Positions 45,284 to 58,300 of a stretch of 64,000 bases of DNA are shown piece after piece. A program made the position numbers and the translations under genes. How positions within the stretch are numbered: the first letter of the stretch is position 1; each line of letters opens with the position of its first letter. The notes below the pieces were generated by a model that saw nothing but the letters and a program-made list of their open reading frames with translations, searched no databases and was not told the DNA's origin. Source of the DNA: Yamagishiella unicocca (lineage: Eukaryota; Chlorophyta; Chlorophyceae; Chlamydomonadales; Volvocaceae); the NCBI GenBank assembly GCA_003116995.1, contig BDSL01000054.1:434001-498000 (forward strand). The letters run 5' to 3'.

Positions 45284-47374
45284 ATGGCCAGTATGGATCC
45301 CACCCTTCCAGTCGTGAAGAACCTGCTCCTGTTGGACTCGGAGGGCAAGCGCATCGCCGTCAAGTATTACACGCCAGAGTGGTGAGGCTGGTCGCGTGGT
45401 CTCATTGCCGCTATACTTCATATAGATGCTCCTTTCAGTGCGCGTAATGCCCGAGTTGGGTCAAATTGCAGGTCGACCGTGGCGAGCCAAGCCAGCTTTG
45501 AGAAAGCGCTATGGAACAAGACCAGCCGGACAAACGCACGGGCAGAGGGTAAGACGTGATTACGAGGTCTTTATCGGTGGCTCGCGTCCGAGCGCAAAGG
45601 GAGTACCGAGCATCGGTAAACTTACAGCAGAGATCAAAACGCGGGAGGGCAACAGCTAATGCCCTTGCGCCCAAACACGGTTTCTGAAACTTGCTATCCT
45701 TCGTGCAGCTGAGATAACCATGTTCGACAATGTGGTGGTGGTCTACAAGTACATCGGCGACCTGATGTTCTATGTAACTGGCAGCCAGGATGAGAACGAG
45801 CTCGTTCTTTACACGGTGCTCCAAGCCTTCTACGAGGCAGTTACCATCCTTTTGAGGTGAGCGACGTTGTGCACCGCTGCTGGTACTCGGGACAGCATTT
45901 GAGTGCGTGTCCCCCTTCCTGGCCCCGCGCCCCCCCTTGCGCCCATCAGACAACAAGTGGAGAAGAAGACTGTGCTCGAAAACCTGGATCTGGTGCTTCT
46001 TGCGATCGATGAAATCATTGATGGCGGGTGAGGAAGGGCGCATTTTAACCCCTGGGGGGGTACAGGTTTATCCGTTACTAGTTGTCTTCTAGTGTATCGG
46101 CAGCGGAGTAAGGGCGTCAGGGGAACTACTGGAAAGTTTGTTGATGGTGAACAAGAACACAAGCCCGATAAACTGATTCGGACAGCTTGTCAGGCAGGGA
46201 CGCGGGTTTCCATGTGCACCGACCGGCATTATCGGTAGTAGACATGTGCGAAGAGCCAACAGGGTCGATGTTGTGGGACATGGCACGCAATCACCGCGCT
46301 GCAGTCTTGGAATAGCATTTGTGGGGTCGTAGGTCAGCCCGGCGCTGCCCCGCCGTTACTTCATAAGCAGCTCCACCAGGTGTACACACCGGCAATAAGA
46401 CATTAGACCTGCACATGTGCACCTGAAGTGGTCTGATGGACGTTGCGATCCCGAGATTACGCGGGATGCCCGTTGCAACAGAAAGCTTTACCGCCACACG
46501 TTAGGAGAGAGGCCTGCCCGCGTGGCTCGGTGCTTACAACCTGACGAGCTGCACTTTTACGGCGCTGTTCATGACACTGGTGCCATCTTACTTTTAACTG
46601 CATGCAGCATCATCCTGGAGACGGAGCCGGCGATGATCGCCTCTCGGGTAACAATGCGTGGGGCGGACGGCGAGCAGGCAGCCGTGCCCATCACGGAGCA
46701 GGTGCGCAGCGGTATTGGGGTGCGTGGGCTGGTGGGTGAGAGAGGCGCGGTTCAACTACATTCAGTTCGGGTACACGGGGCTGAAAACATGACCCTAGGG
46801 ATGGGTGTTATGGTTGGACGCGCGGCGAAGCGAGTTGCGTGGGTTTGTGGCCTATCTGCCACGTGCGGAAGCGCTGTGTGGCTTCGCTGGGGTAGGGCTT
46901 CGCTTGGAGGCCACTGGCAGGATGCTGATGCCGGTGTGGGGGCGGTATGGGTCGAAAGTAGCTCGTTAGATGCATTGAAGAATGCCAGTGAACTCATATT
47001 GATGCACCTAAGATGTGGGCTGCAACTGCATTGTGGTTGCGCGAGCAGCTAGCGTACTGTGGCTGGGCCGCAGAGCAGCTGTCCTGGTGAAAACCCGGGT
47101 GCATCCCAGCCAGCTGAGGCTGAGACGACGCGCGCACACGCGCGCATCTTCTTTGTCGAGTGGCTGGGGTTGCTGCTTGCTGAGCAACTGACATGCGGTC
47201 GGAAGCCTTACGCCTGGAACGCCCGGCTTCATCTGCTGCTCATGGGGGGCTCGGGGTCGTTGCTTTCCGCCCTTCTGGTGATACCGCTCGCTGGCCCTGC
47301 TGCTGCTGTTGCAGACCTTCTCCAAGGCGCTGGCGTCAGCCAAGGAGCACCTGGCGCGGTCGCTGCTGAAGTAA
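45284..47374 (+). CDS. COPZ: Coatomer subunit zeta
   Basis: Exons 45284-45381, 45472-45548, 45709-45856, 45950-46027, 46608-46701, 47315-47374, giving 184 aa with all phases consistent. Landmarks: [19 protein letters not shown] (about 10-28), then [20 protein letters not shown] spliced across exons 2 and 3, [35 protein letters not shown] across exons 4 and 5, [13 protein letters not shown], and the C-terminal [19 protein letters not shown]. Length and order are those of zeta-COP, the small longin-fold subunit of the COPI coat that pairs with gamma-COP and acts in Golgi-to-ER retrograde transport. The start ATG-GCC-AGT-ATG fits the family N-terminus. This gene is compact and carries none of the dispersed intron motifs seen in its neighbours. 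Confidence 0.95.
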
Positions 47375-47495
47375 AGCCCTATCGACCTGTTAGGGATTCC
47401 TGCTGGCTCCGGAGTAACAGCAGCAGATGCATAGGCATGGCCATTCTCCTCTCGGGCTTCGGTTGGAGTGCTCTAACCGCAGCCAATGTTAACGG

Positions 47496-47500
47496 TGTAA
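47496..47500 (+). terminator. TGTAA polyadenylation signal of COPZ
   Basis: TGTAA 122 bp downstream of the COPZ stop codon. Confidence 0.55.
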
Positions 47501-49319
47501 AATGGGCGATAGAAAGTAGGCCGCGGAGTGTGCAGCAACTCCCTTGCGGGGTGAAGGAGGAGGCGCGCGGTGTTTGCGGGGCATCTGTCTGGGTGAGGGC
47601 GGGTCAATGACTTCGGATGCCTGCTAGCAAGCACAGGGAAGATGTGGTTCGGGAGGGGGTGGCTGGGTCGGGTCTCGGGGGAGGGGGCCGCACAGGGCAT
47701 GGGCGCCCGTGCTGGTAAACCGCTGCGGGGACTTGGGCGCTTCGCAATAGTTCGGTGACGAAAATCCTGCGAGTGGAAGGTTAACGCTGATGTCTAGGGT
47801 CCAGGAGTGATTGCGTTCGTCGGCTTGTGGCCGTCAGTGCTGCGCGAGGTAGCTTTCTTGGGCCCGCGGGACGGAGCGGCCGGACGCCCAAGCAGGCTGC
47901 GTGTGAGCACCAAGCGCATGTGGGTCGCGGCTCCCTCCGAAAGCACGGACTGGCAGGTGGGTCGGCAGCGGGAAGACTCAAATCCGGACCTCGAGGGCGG
48001 GGGTGTGTGCCTTCGAGGGCATTCGGCCTGGCCGCCATCCTTTCAGTGGCGTTGTCGCGTTCTGTAGTCATCTCGGCTGTACGCCTCCTGTCTGAGGTGT
48101 CTCCGCAGAAGCCTTTGCGGCGTCGACATGGAGCATGGGACGGATGGGAGTGCTGGATGCTGAGACGTCAGCGAGCACGTTCGGGCTGACGGAGCGGTTT
48201 GCACGGACATTGCTCTTTGTAAGTGTCGTACGGGTATTGGGTCTCCTGCCCGAATCAGGCGGAGCAGCCGGCGCTTCCGGCGGGAGTCCGTTTGTTAAGA
48301 CATGTTGGGTGAGGCCCGTGACTGATGGGCCATGTAATACCCACTTCTGTTATAACCTTCATGACCCGTATCCGCTTCACATTTGGACAATGGCTCTGCT
48401 ATTGATATCATCTTATCATGGCCGCACCGTAGCCATCAACTGATGATTCGTCTCCCACCACGGTACCACTGTTATTATAAATGTCAAGGCCCAGGTTGCG
48501 AAGTAGCTACCAGCGTTGCGGGTGCGGGGTTCCTACCACTGTAGCCCGAGACTCAGTAGTAAAACGGACCTTCAGTCCACCTATCGTAACAGGGATTTAC
48601 CCATGTGGGCCACGTCACCATGTACCCGGCAGAATGCGCTCATTACCTTGGGAAGATGAGGGACTTAGACACAGGACGTTGGGAGCAGGGAGGGTACCGC
48701 GCCACCGTGACAGCGACAGCGCCGCGCGCACAACCCCACTGCCCAGTTCTGTGAGCTTAGTCCAGTACACGGTAGTGAACATCCCGCGGCCCAAATACGC
48801 TCCTCCAGCCTACCCTGTCTGCGCCCGTACTTACTCGCACACGTGTGACGCGGCGCGCTCGCTCAGGCGCCGCAATCCTCGCGAGCACCCACCAGCTTCC
48901 GCTGCAGAGCACCCCACTCCTCCGTCAGGCCTAAAATGCACGACCCATGTAAAGTAGGAATCACATCACCATCATTGCCTCGGGCAGCCGTCCCTGCCGC
49001 CATCAGCCTCGCCTCCAACACCCTGCCTGGAAAACGGCTTCAACTTATTCCGTACCTGTTCAACATGTTTGGTACCCTCTCCCCCCTCACTCAAAAGCCT
49101 GCTGCCGCCACCATCGCTATCTATATCCTCTTCTCGACCCCCATACAAACGACATTCCCTAGCAACAGGCGCACAGAGCAAACACGCGCAAGGGGTTCCA
49201 AAAATGTACAGTTGAACCCCCTGTCGCAATCCGCCTGTAACCTGCAAGCCGAATCCCTCCCTCTCTTGCTTCCACGTCGCTACCACTGCGGCACACCTGC
49301 GCCACCACTGCCCACCCCG
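47501..49319. other. Convergent intergenic region between COPZ and IRE1
   Basis: No gene is supported. Open frames around 47807-48189 have no recognisable domain or splice signals. The 3' UTR of IRE1 must lie in the right part, but no TTACA (TGTAA on the - strand) was found close to its stop. Confidence 0.4.
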
Positions 49320-52300
49320 TCACGACGCGGCCGCTCCCTCCACGCCTCCCTCCTCGCCCGCAGCCGCCCCCGCCGACCCGGCGAAGATGGGCCGCAGCAC
49401 GGGGTGGTGGAACTTGCACGTGGGGCCGAAGCGGCAGTCGTTGGTCTTGAGGTAGAAGCTGCAGAGGGGCTCCTCGGGGCGCAGCGGCAGGCCCAGAGCG
49501 GTCAGCTGCACGGCGCTGGCCTTTGGGTGGTCAAACACGCACGTCTCCCCAAACTTGCAGTGCCCGGTCTTGAGGTAGAACTCGCACTGCTGCTTGCCGG
49601 GGCGGCGCGGGAAGTCCCGCACGTGCAGCTCGCCGTCGTCGCCGCAGGGGACGTACCCCACGACCACCTGCGCGGGGGGGGCGCTGGGGGCGGCGGAGGC
49701 GGTCGTCGGAGCCGCCGCCGCGGCGCGCGGGCCCGCAGGCGAGGCGCTCGGCGGAAGCGAGGGCAGGGCCGCCGGCAAAGAGGTGGCGTCGGCGGCGCTG
49801 GTGGTGGAGCCGGCGCAGTCTCCGCCGCTGCTCGTCCTGGCCGCCTACGGTAATGGGGGGTGGGGTTCGAGGAATGGGGGGTGGGGGAGTTATAGGAAAA
49901 GAACCGGTGACTCGACATGGGACGGGGGGGGGGTTGCATAAAACCCGGGGGGGGGGGTGCGAATCGTGGGTTAGCGTGTGTTGGAGCATGGCCGTTTGGA
50001 GATTGCATGTGCGCGCACCTGGTTTGTTAATCTGTCCCTGCAGGGGATCATTGCGACGCAGTGCACACACAAGCCAGCCCCCTCGGCACAACTTACTGGG
50101 CTGAGCTGCTGCTCTCCAGACAGGTTCTGGCCGGAGGCAAGGGCCGGTGGCAGCGGCGTCATAGGGCCCTCGGACCCCGAATCCTCGCCACCGGCTGATG
50201 CCCCGGGGGCAAAATCCGCCGGGCGGGCCGCCTGCTGGGGAGACGCTGCAGGCGGCTGCTTGACCGGCTTCAGGCTGGCGCCGTAGTGCGCTAGGAAGGT
50301 CTGGTGGGTTGTGGACCAAGGGGGGAAGGGCGAGCGGTGGGAGTCAATACGCAGCGCACGCAGCGAAAAGGCGGATGGCTCGGGAGGTTGGGGTGCGGTC
50401 AGGGAGGTGGCAGTGCGGTCAGGGAGGTGGGGGTGCGTCAGGGAGGTGGGGGTGCGGTCAGGGAGGTGGGGGTGCGGTCAGGGAGGTGGCAGTGCGGTCA
50501 GGGCCTTGCGGCTCTGCGGGCCACTCGTAGTGCGCATGGCGGGCCGCGGGGGGGGTGTCTGTCACCCGGTGGGTGCAGGGCTTGAGCGTTGAGCGGCGTG
50601 AGGTGGCGGCCGTAAGCCTCCATCGTTCCCATCACCTAGCTCTGCTCTCCCCGCTACAAGGGCCCTACACGAGCCCCAGCTCGGGCTGAGTGTACGGCAC
50701 ACCCGACTTCCCCCGCCGCTGCCGCCGCCGCCGCCTCTCTCCCCACCACGCGGCTGAGCCCTCTCCAGCCCTCTTGAGCCCCACCCGCCGCACCTGCACA
50801 AACGAGTGGCTGCTGTCCGGGCCCCCCTGCTCGCTCTGCCAGTACTGCTGCAGGCTGGGCTCCTCCGCCAGGTGCTGCAGCGCAAACACGTAGACGGCCA
50901 GCAGCAGGCGGGGGAAGCGGGAGGTGAAGAAGCGCAGGAAGCCGCCGGGCAGGGGGCCGAGCATTGCCTGGGGGGATGGGGGAGGAGCGGGGCAGAGGAC
51001 AAGGGAGGCGAGAGGGCGCGTGGGGGTGAGGTACCGTAATTGAGGTGGTTGAGGACACACGGCTGTGCGGCTTCAAGCTGCGTCCCCAGAGCGCGATAGG
51101 CAGCGCCCGGGGAAAGCTGCGTCCGCAGCGCGTGATAAGCAGCGCCCGGGGAGAGGGGGTGGATGCTGTCAACAGCTACGACGCGGTTGAAAGGCGCGGT
51201 TGAAAGACGCGGTTGAAAGACGCGGTTGAAAGACGCGGTTGAAAGGCGCGGTTGAAAGACGCGGTTGAAAGACGCGGTTGAAAGACGCGGTTGAAATGGA
51301 AGGGGCCGCTGGCAAACGGCTGGCGCTTCACGACAGACGACAAGCTGGCCGGCCGCCTCGCCTCCCCGGAGGTTCCTCTCCTCATCATCCCGTCCAGGCA
51401 CCCCCCTCCTCCTCCCCCCCCCCGCCCAGCGGTTCTTTTATTGTAAACCCCCGCCCAGCCAGCTATTATGCCTATGTCGAGTAACCGGTCTTGTAACCGG
51501 TCTTTACGCCACCCCCTCCCGCCCACCTGCAGCGGCTGCGGCATCTCCCGGAAGTGGTTCCGCTTGTTGCGCACCACCCGCAGCAGGTCCCTCAGCGAGG
51601 TGAAGTCGTAGCGGCGGTAGCGGCCCAGGTTGCCCACCAGGTCGGGCGGCAGCACGGTGCCCCAGTTGGGCACAGGGACCAGACCGGCGGCCAGCAGCGC
51701 GAAGGCGGGGGAGGGCGCGTAGACGGAGCCGGAGGCGGAGGCGGTGGGCGCACCTGCGGGACGGGGGGCGGCGTGGCGGAGGGGCCAATCAACGGGGGTT
51801 GAGGGGGCGATGTGAGCATGTGACCCCTTCCCAGCCCGACCTGCCTTCTCCCCATGCCACCCCTTCTACCGGTAGATAGCGTCCCCGCTGGGAAGCCTTC
51901 TCCTCCTGTGCCGCTCCACTCCCTCCCCGCCGCCCCCTCCCCCGGAGCTCCCCTTTGCAACCCCTGAAGCTCCCCTTTGCAACCCCCCCTGGAGCTCCCC
52001 TTTGCAACCCCCCCTGGAGCTCCCCTTTGCAACCCCCCCTGGAGCTCCCCTTTGCAACCCCCCCTGGAGCTCCCCTTGCAACCCCCCCGGAGCTCCCCTT
52101 TGCAACCCCCCCTGGAGCTCCCCTTTGCAACCCCCCCTGGAGCTCCCCTTTGCAACCCCCCTGGAGCTCCCCTTTGCAACCCCCCCTGGAGCTCCCCTTT
52201 GCAACCCCCCCTGGAGCTCCCCTTGCAACCCCCCCGGAGCTCCCCTTTGCAACCCCCCCTGGAGCTCCCCTTTGCAACCCCCCCTGGAGCTCCCCTTTGC

Positions 52301-55300
52301 AACCCCCCCTGGAGCTCCCCTTTGCAACCCCCCCTGGAGCTCCCCTTTGCAACCCCCCCTGGAGCTCCCCTTGCAACCCCCCTTGGAGCTCCCCTTTGCA
52401 ACCCCCCCTGCAGCCCTGCAGCCGCACTCACCTGCCAGCGCGGGGCCGTCCACCGCCGAGGGTCCCGGCCCCGCCAGGGCTATGCTGGCGTACGACTCCA
52501 TCGCCCCCAGCAGCGTGGTGTCCGGCTCCCGGTCCTCGTTCTCGACGCGGTCGCTGATGTCCACGAGGAACGACAGCCGCCGCTCGTCGCTCCACCACAT
52601 CGGGTGGCTCAGCACCGCCGGCACGGCGGGCCGCCGCCCCGGGTCCTTGGCGAGGCAGGCGGCCACCAGGTGCGCGGCTTCGGAGCCGGCGGCGGCGGCC
52701 AGCGGGGCCAGCGAGGGGACGCCGTGGAGGATGTTTGCGTCGCGCTCGTAGTGGTTGTCGCCGAAGGGGTGGCGGCCGCCTGGCGGCGGGGGTGGGGTTC
52801 GAGGAAGACCCGTGGATGTCCGAAAAGTCCGTTTAGAATAGACGTGGGGGTGGGGGGGGGGGCGCATGAAAACCGTTGACGCGAAAAGGACAGGACAGTC
52901 GGCGCATGGTCGGCGGCGGGTGTGGGGGGAAGAGAGAGGGAGGGGTGGGATGGCATGAAGACCGGTTGCGCGAGACGGATAGGACAGCTGGCGCATTGGC
53001 TTCATGAGCGAGGGGGGAGGAAGGGAGGGAGGGAGGGAGGGTGCGGTGACCCGAGAGAGGATGAGGAGGGGGTGAGGAAATGGCACCGGTAGCTGGAGAG
53101 AGGAAATCAAGCTTTGGACACGTGTTTGGACGGGGGTGGTGCATGCCGGCGGCAGGGTAGTGAGGAAGCCGTTGGGCGGGTGGCGCAGTGCGGCGTGTGT
53201 TGCGAGGGCACGTCGCGCTCGTGCGTGTATTGAGGTCCGCGGGGGACACCCCCTTGCAGGAGGCGGTGGGTCGGGAATGCCAGGTGGCAGCCCGCGCACA
53301 GCGAGGGAGCGGCAGCCGGCACCTCCCCAACCACCTGACTGCTGCTCCTCCTCCCATACGCCTTCTTCCTAGCAGACACGCCGCCGCACCATGCGGAGGC
53401 CCTCCTCTCCTCTTCTCTCCTCCCCCCATTTCCTCCCCGGCCCCCTGCTCGCCCCTCCCCACCCTCCTCGCCCCCCCTCCCCGCACCAGCTACACTTCCC
53501 CAGTCGAGTAACCAGTTCTTTTCCAGTCGAGTAACCAGTTCTTTCCCTTGCAACCCCCCCTTGTCGGCCGTGGATTCGCGGATCCTCTTACTTAACCCCC
53601 CCCTTTCCGTTGCGTAAAACGGTTTTTACCCCCCCCCCTCCGCACCCGTCATGCAGTAGTACAAAATGCAGCCCAGTGAGAAGACGTCCATGGAGCGGGT
53701 CTGCCTGGCCGCCCCGCCGTCACGCGCTATGAGCTGCTCCGGCGCCTGCCAGCCGCTGGAGCCGCCCGGGCCGTGGTGGCTCTCAAAGCTGCTCTGCTCC
53801 GGAACCAGCTGCTTGGACAGCCCCATGTCGGACAGCTTGGCGCGCTGGCTAGCCTGGACGAGGGGGGTGGAGGGCAGCCGCAGGTGGTTGGGGGGTTCGA
53901 GGAAGACCCGTGGATGCCAGGAAAAACCGTTGGGAGGGGCGGGTACGGGGAGGGGCAGGACCCGGAGGGGAGCCACAGGTGGAAGGCATTGGGGTTGAGG
54001 GCACATTGGGCTCTGGGCTTGCCGGTGTGCCGCCCCTAGCGCCGGGCTACGGTACCACTGCCGGGGTGCAAACCCCACGTCACCCCGGAAGGGGACACTG
54101 CGCCGGCCCCCCCTGTTGGCGCACCGCACCGCAGCACAGCACAGCACACCGCACTGCGCCCCCTCACCTCTGTGAGCAGCACGTTGTGCGGCTTGAGGTC
54201 CCGGTGCACGATGCCCCGTTCGTGCAGCGCAGCCAGACCCCGACACACGTCCAGCATGGCCGCTGCGCACCTGGGGGGGGGAGGAGGAGGCGGGGAGGTG
54301 GGGGGAGGAGGAGGTGGGGAGGTAGGGGGCAGGTAGGGGACAGGTAGGGGCAGGAGGAGGCGGGGAGGTGGGTTCGAGGGAGACCCGTGGATGCCCGAAA
54401 AAAAAACCGTTTAGAAACACAAGTTTTGAGATGCATGCTGGAGAACTGGGTTGGGGGTACTAAAGCCGAAGGTCGTAATATGACCTTTGGCAGCTAAGCT
54501 ATAGCGAAACGCAAGGAAGCGGGGAGGTGGGTGGGTGGCAAGGCAGGCAGGAGGAGGCGGGGAGGTGGGTGGGTGGCAAGGCAGGCAGGCCGACGGCGTC
54601 ACGCATTGCGCAACGGTGGGGGACGGTGTGGTGTGTGTGTCGGGCCGCTGCCGTACACTTGTCGTACCTACCTCGGCGTGGGTTGCTTGGTGTCGGGGTC
54701 CACGAACTGCTCGCGGCCGGCGGGGGTGTCCAGGAAGTCGCACAGGGTGGACCTGGCGAGGGGGGGAGGGGGGTTGCAAAAAAGGGGGTGAAGGGGTGTG
54801 TGTGAGGGGGGGGGGAGGGGCGGGAGGGCAGAGTGGCAGAGCGGGGGGGGAGAGCGGGAGGGCTGTCAACCCAGGCTGAGCCCAGCCAAACCCAAGGACA
54901 CGTGACCGGAGGACTCTGCCGAGTTTTCGGTCTAAGGTGTTCCCGGAGGTAAGGGGTCCGCGAGACGGGACCCCTTCGTTGCATCGGTAGCCTGGGGCTG
55001 AAGGAGCCAGGGAGCGTGCCGGCCGGTCCAGCACGTACTGCGCGTGTGCTCTTCCCTCCTCGCGATGTACACAGCAAATTACACGCAATGCACGCCGTCC
55101 GCGCCCCCCAGCCCCCTACCTGCACCTCTCCGGTGCCCCCCAGCCCCCTACCTGCACCGCTCCAGCGCCAGGTACACGAACTCCCGGTCCTCCTCCATCG
55201 CGAAGCAGCGCACCACGTTGGGGTGCTCGTCACTCAGGATGAGCACCTCGATCTCCTTGCGAGCTAGCTCCGAAAACTGACGCAGCAGCCGCTTCACGGC

Positions 55301-58300
55301 GACCGGCCTGGGAGCCGGGTGGGGGGATGGGGGGGTAGAAGCGCGTGTGTTTAAACACACCCACACGGGCCTTGCGGGCATAGGCGCTCCAGGGGTTGCT
55401 GAAGCGCGTCATGCGGTGCTAGATAGGTCGTTTTGGAAAACTGCTCGGTGTGGATCAAGTTGCTTGTGTGGGGTGGGGTGGGGTTGCGAGGAAGACCCGT
55501 GGATGCGAGGAAAACCGTTTAGGACCGACGTAACGTTTCGAGATGCAGATGGTGGAGTGGGGTGGGGTACGCCGTGGGCGTGCCGTACCGTAACTTGTGC
55601 GGGTGAAGTCAAGTCAGTCACTAGCGGCCAGCGCCCGCATCCGTACCTGCCGTCCAGCACGCCCTCGTAAACTATCGTACCGGCGCTGCCGTACCCGAGG
55701 ATGCCTGGGCCCACGACCAGCCGACCTGCCGCCGTTCCATGGGGTTACCGGGGTGGTGGTTACGGTTGACCGGTAGGACGAGCGATCTCAAGCAGGGCGG
55801 CTCCAGAGCCATCAGCCAGGCGCGGCTGAAACCCCCACCCCCACGCGACACGATGGGCGGACACGGTCGCGGCCCAAATCCGGTTCAGCATACAGCGTCC
55901 AGCAAGACCGCATCTTCGCGCTTTGCAACACCGTGCCGCGTCTTTCCCGTGCTGGAGCTTCGCTCGCTGCGCGCGTCCGCGCAAGCGCGACCGTTGGCCT
56001 TCCCCTCCCCTCCCAATACTACTGGCCGGCATATAACAAGTATGACTGGACCGACGAGTACCAGGAGAAGAAGAGCCCCCCTCCTCTTCCGTAGTTTGGC
56101 CCCCGCCCCCAGGACCCAAGGGCGCCCTCACCAATGGCCAGCGAACCGTCCTCCAGGACCCGCACCCGCGCCTCTGCACTGGGCAGGTGCGGCGCCGACG
56201 AGGCGGAGGGCGCCGCCACGGACGCAGGGCCCTTAGAAAACGAATCCTGTGGGGGTACGGCGGTACGACATGTCGGGCAGGGGGGTGCGTTGGGGGGTCA
56301 AAAGGGGGGTAACGGTTGGAACAACGTCCCAACGCTGTTCCCGCTGACGAATGCGTTCACGTGTCAGACGGGGGGTGCCGTCGTGGAACTGCCCACCAGG
56401 TTCGCGCCGGTAGAGGCGGCGCGGAAGGGAGGGGCCGGGGAGCGGATATAATGGGGATGGGGAGGGTTTCGAGGAAGACCCGTGGATGCCAGATGGGGCG
56501 GGCGGCAACTGTCCACCCGCGATCGTGGGAACTGACTCGCGCAGCCCTGCAAGCCGTTGGTGCCATTGAATTCCGTTGGAGGGATGGACGCCGTTCTACT
56601 TCCTACCGTCTGCCGCCGCCTGCTGAACTACCCCGCCCTGACCCAGCGATCGGACTCACCTCCCAACGCTCCCCCACCCCAGCCTCTCCCAACGCTCCCC
56701 CAGCCCAGCCACCCCACCTCCCGGACAGGCAGCTGCTGGTCCTCGTCAATGACCGGCAGCGAGCCATCGCCAGACGTCACGGAGGCGCCACCGCCGCCGC
56801 CGCCGTCGCCACCTCCACCGCCTGTCGTACGGCCCTTTCGCCGCCGCTGTCCAGCGCCCCCAGCCCTGCCCGCCACCCGACCGCCGCCGCCACCGCTCCC
56901 GCCACCGCCGCCCGCGACTGCATTCACGTCCAGCTGGCCCGCCGCCGCCGCCGCCGCCGCTGCGACATCACCCTTCGCGCCGCCACCCCCTTTGCCGACG
57001 GCGACGGCGACGCCGCGGAGGTGCAGTACGACCAGCACCGCCGCCGCGCCCGCGCCCGCCGCCACCAGCACCAGCGGCAACACCGCCCCGCTGGACAGCG
57101 CCGCGACTAGCGGCCAGACGCCGCCGCCGTAACTGCCGTTGGCGCCAACCGTGGGTCGGGATAGTCCCCCGCCGGGCAGCCAGGGCCGAGGCAGCCCCGT
57201 GGGCTCGTCCACCTCCGTCAGCACCTGCAGCCCGTGCTGCCTGACGGGGTCAGGTGGGGGGGGCTCGTGGGGCTCGCAGGCCAGCCCCGAAACCAGGCCG
57301 TCGCCCAGCTCCGCGTCTGTCGCGTACACGACTACATCGGACCTGCTGCTGCTGCCGCCGCCGCCGCCGTGCACCACCAGCGCCTTGTTGTTGTGGTGCG
57401 AGGCGGGGGGAAGCTGGGCGCGCGCCGTGGCAGCGCCGGAGGCTGGGCCGGGGAGGGCGCGTACGTCCCAGAGCTGGGGCTGGGGGCACGGCTGCGGAGT
57501 GGGGGTGTGGGAAAAAAAGGGTGGAGCGGGGGTGGGGGTAGAGGGGTGGGAGTAAAGCACGTGTGCCACTGAGCCGGTTAATGTTGGCGGCCGGCCGGCG
57601 GCACCGAACACCTTCACCTTTATCTTCAACACCGACACGCCGCGCTGTCAGTCGATGGCAGCCGCCCCGAAGACTATGCACCACCCATGTCGAGTAACCG
57701 TTTCTTTTCTCTAAACCCCCGCCTGCACCAGCTACACTTCCCATGTCCAGTAACCGGATATCTTCTGTACCCGGCCCCCCCCCTTTACTTGTAACCCCCC
57801 TTTCCCGCACCTCGTCGCCCACGTCGAGGGTCACGTGGTCCGCTGGCAGCGCGTAGAGGCTCCCCTGGAGCTCCCCCACAAGCACCATGGTGCGCTTGTC
57901 GCCCCCGCCTGCGCCGCCTGTGGCGCCCGCGGCGCCTGCGGCGCCTGCGGCGGCGTCTGGTCGCGGCTTCTGGCGCTGGAGGGAGGTGGGCGTGAGGAAG
58001 TTCGTGTCCCCGTGCAGGCCCGTGAAGACGCCAACCGGAGGGGTGTCGAAGGGGACTGCCCAGCGGCGGATGCCGGAGGCGGGGTCATAGGCCTGTGGGG
58101 TGGGGTGGGGAGTGAGCGGGGGGCAAAGGGGGATGAGGGTTAAGCAGGGTTTCGCGGATGGGGAAAGGTGGGTTGCCGATGCGAATATGCTGGGAGCTGG
58201 ATCCCACAGCATCCGAGCACATTGCCGCATGCACGCAACAAATCTGCTATATTCCCCCTCGTCCGCTGCCCCCAGCGAGTGAGCCCTGAGGTGCTGCCTG

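Noticed and set aside
49320..49844. CCCH zinc fingers as a separate gene
   Set aside because: The acceptor CCGTAG|GCG is in phase with the AGCCCA|GTAAGT donor of exon 18, and no ATG precedes the fingers in frame within this exon.
50389..52412. CRISPR-like arrays
   Set aside because: Direct tandem repeats without unique spacers, in a eukaryotic intron.
51592..53299. Gly/Leu/Gln and Pro/Leu repeat ORFs up to 477 codons
   Set aside because: Translations of the 25-bp intron 15 array fused by chance to IRE1 exons 15 and 16.
52797..56495. GGTTCGAG words read as tRNA T-loops (B box)
   Set aside because: They belong to the family A cassette; no cloverleaf can be built around them.
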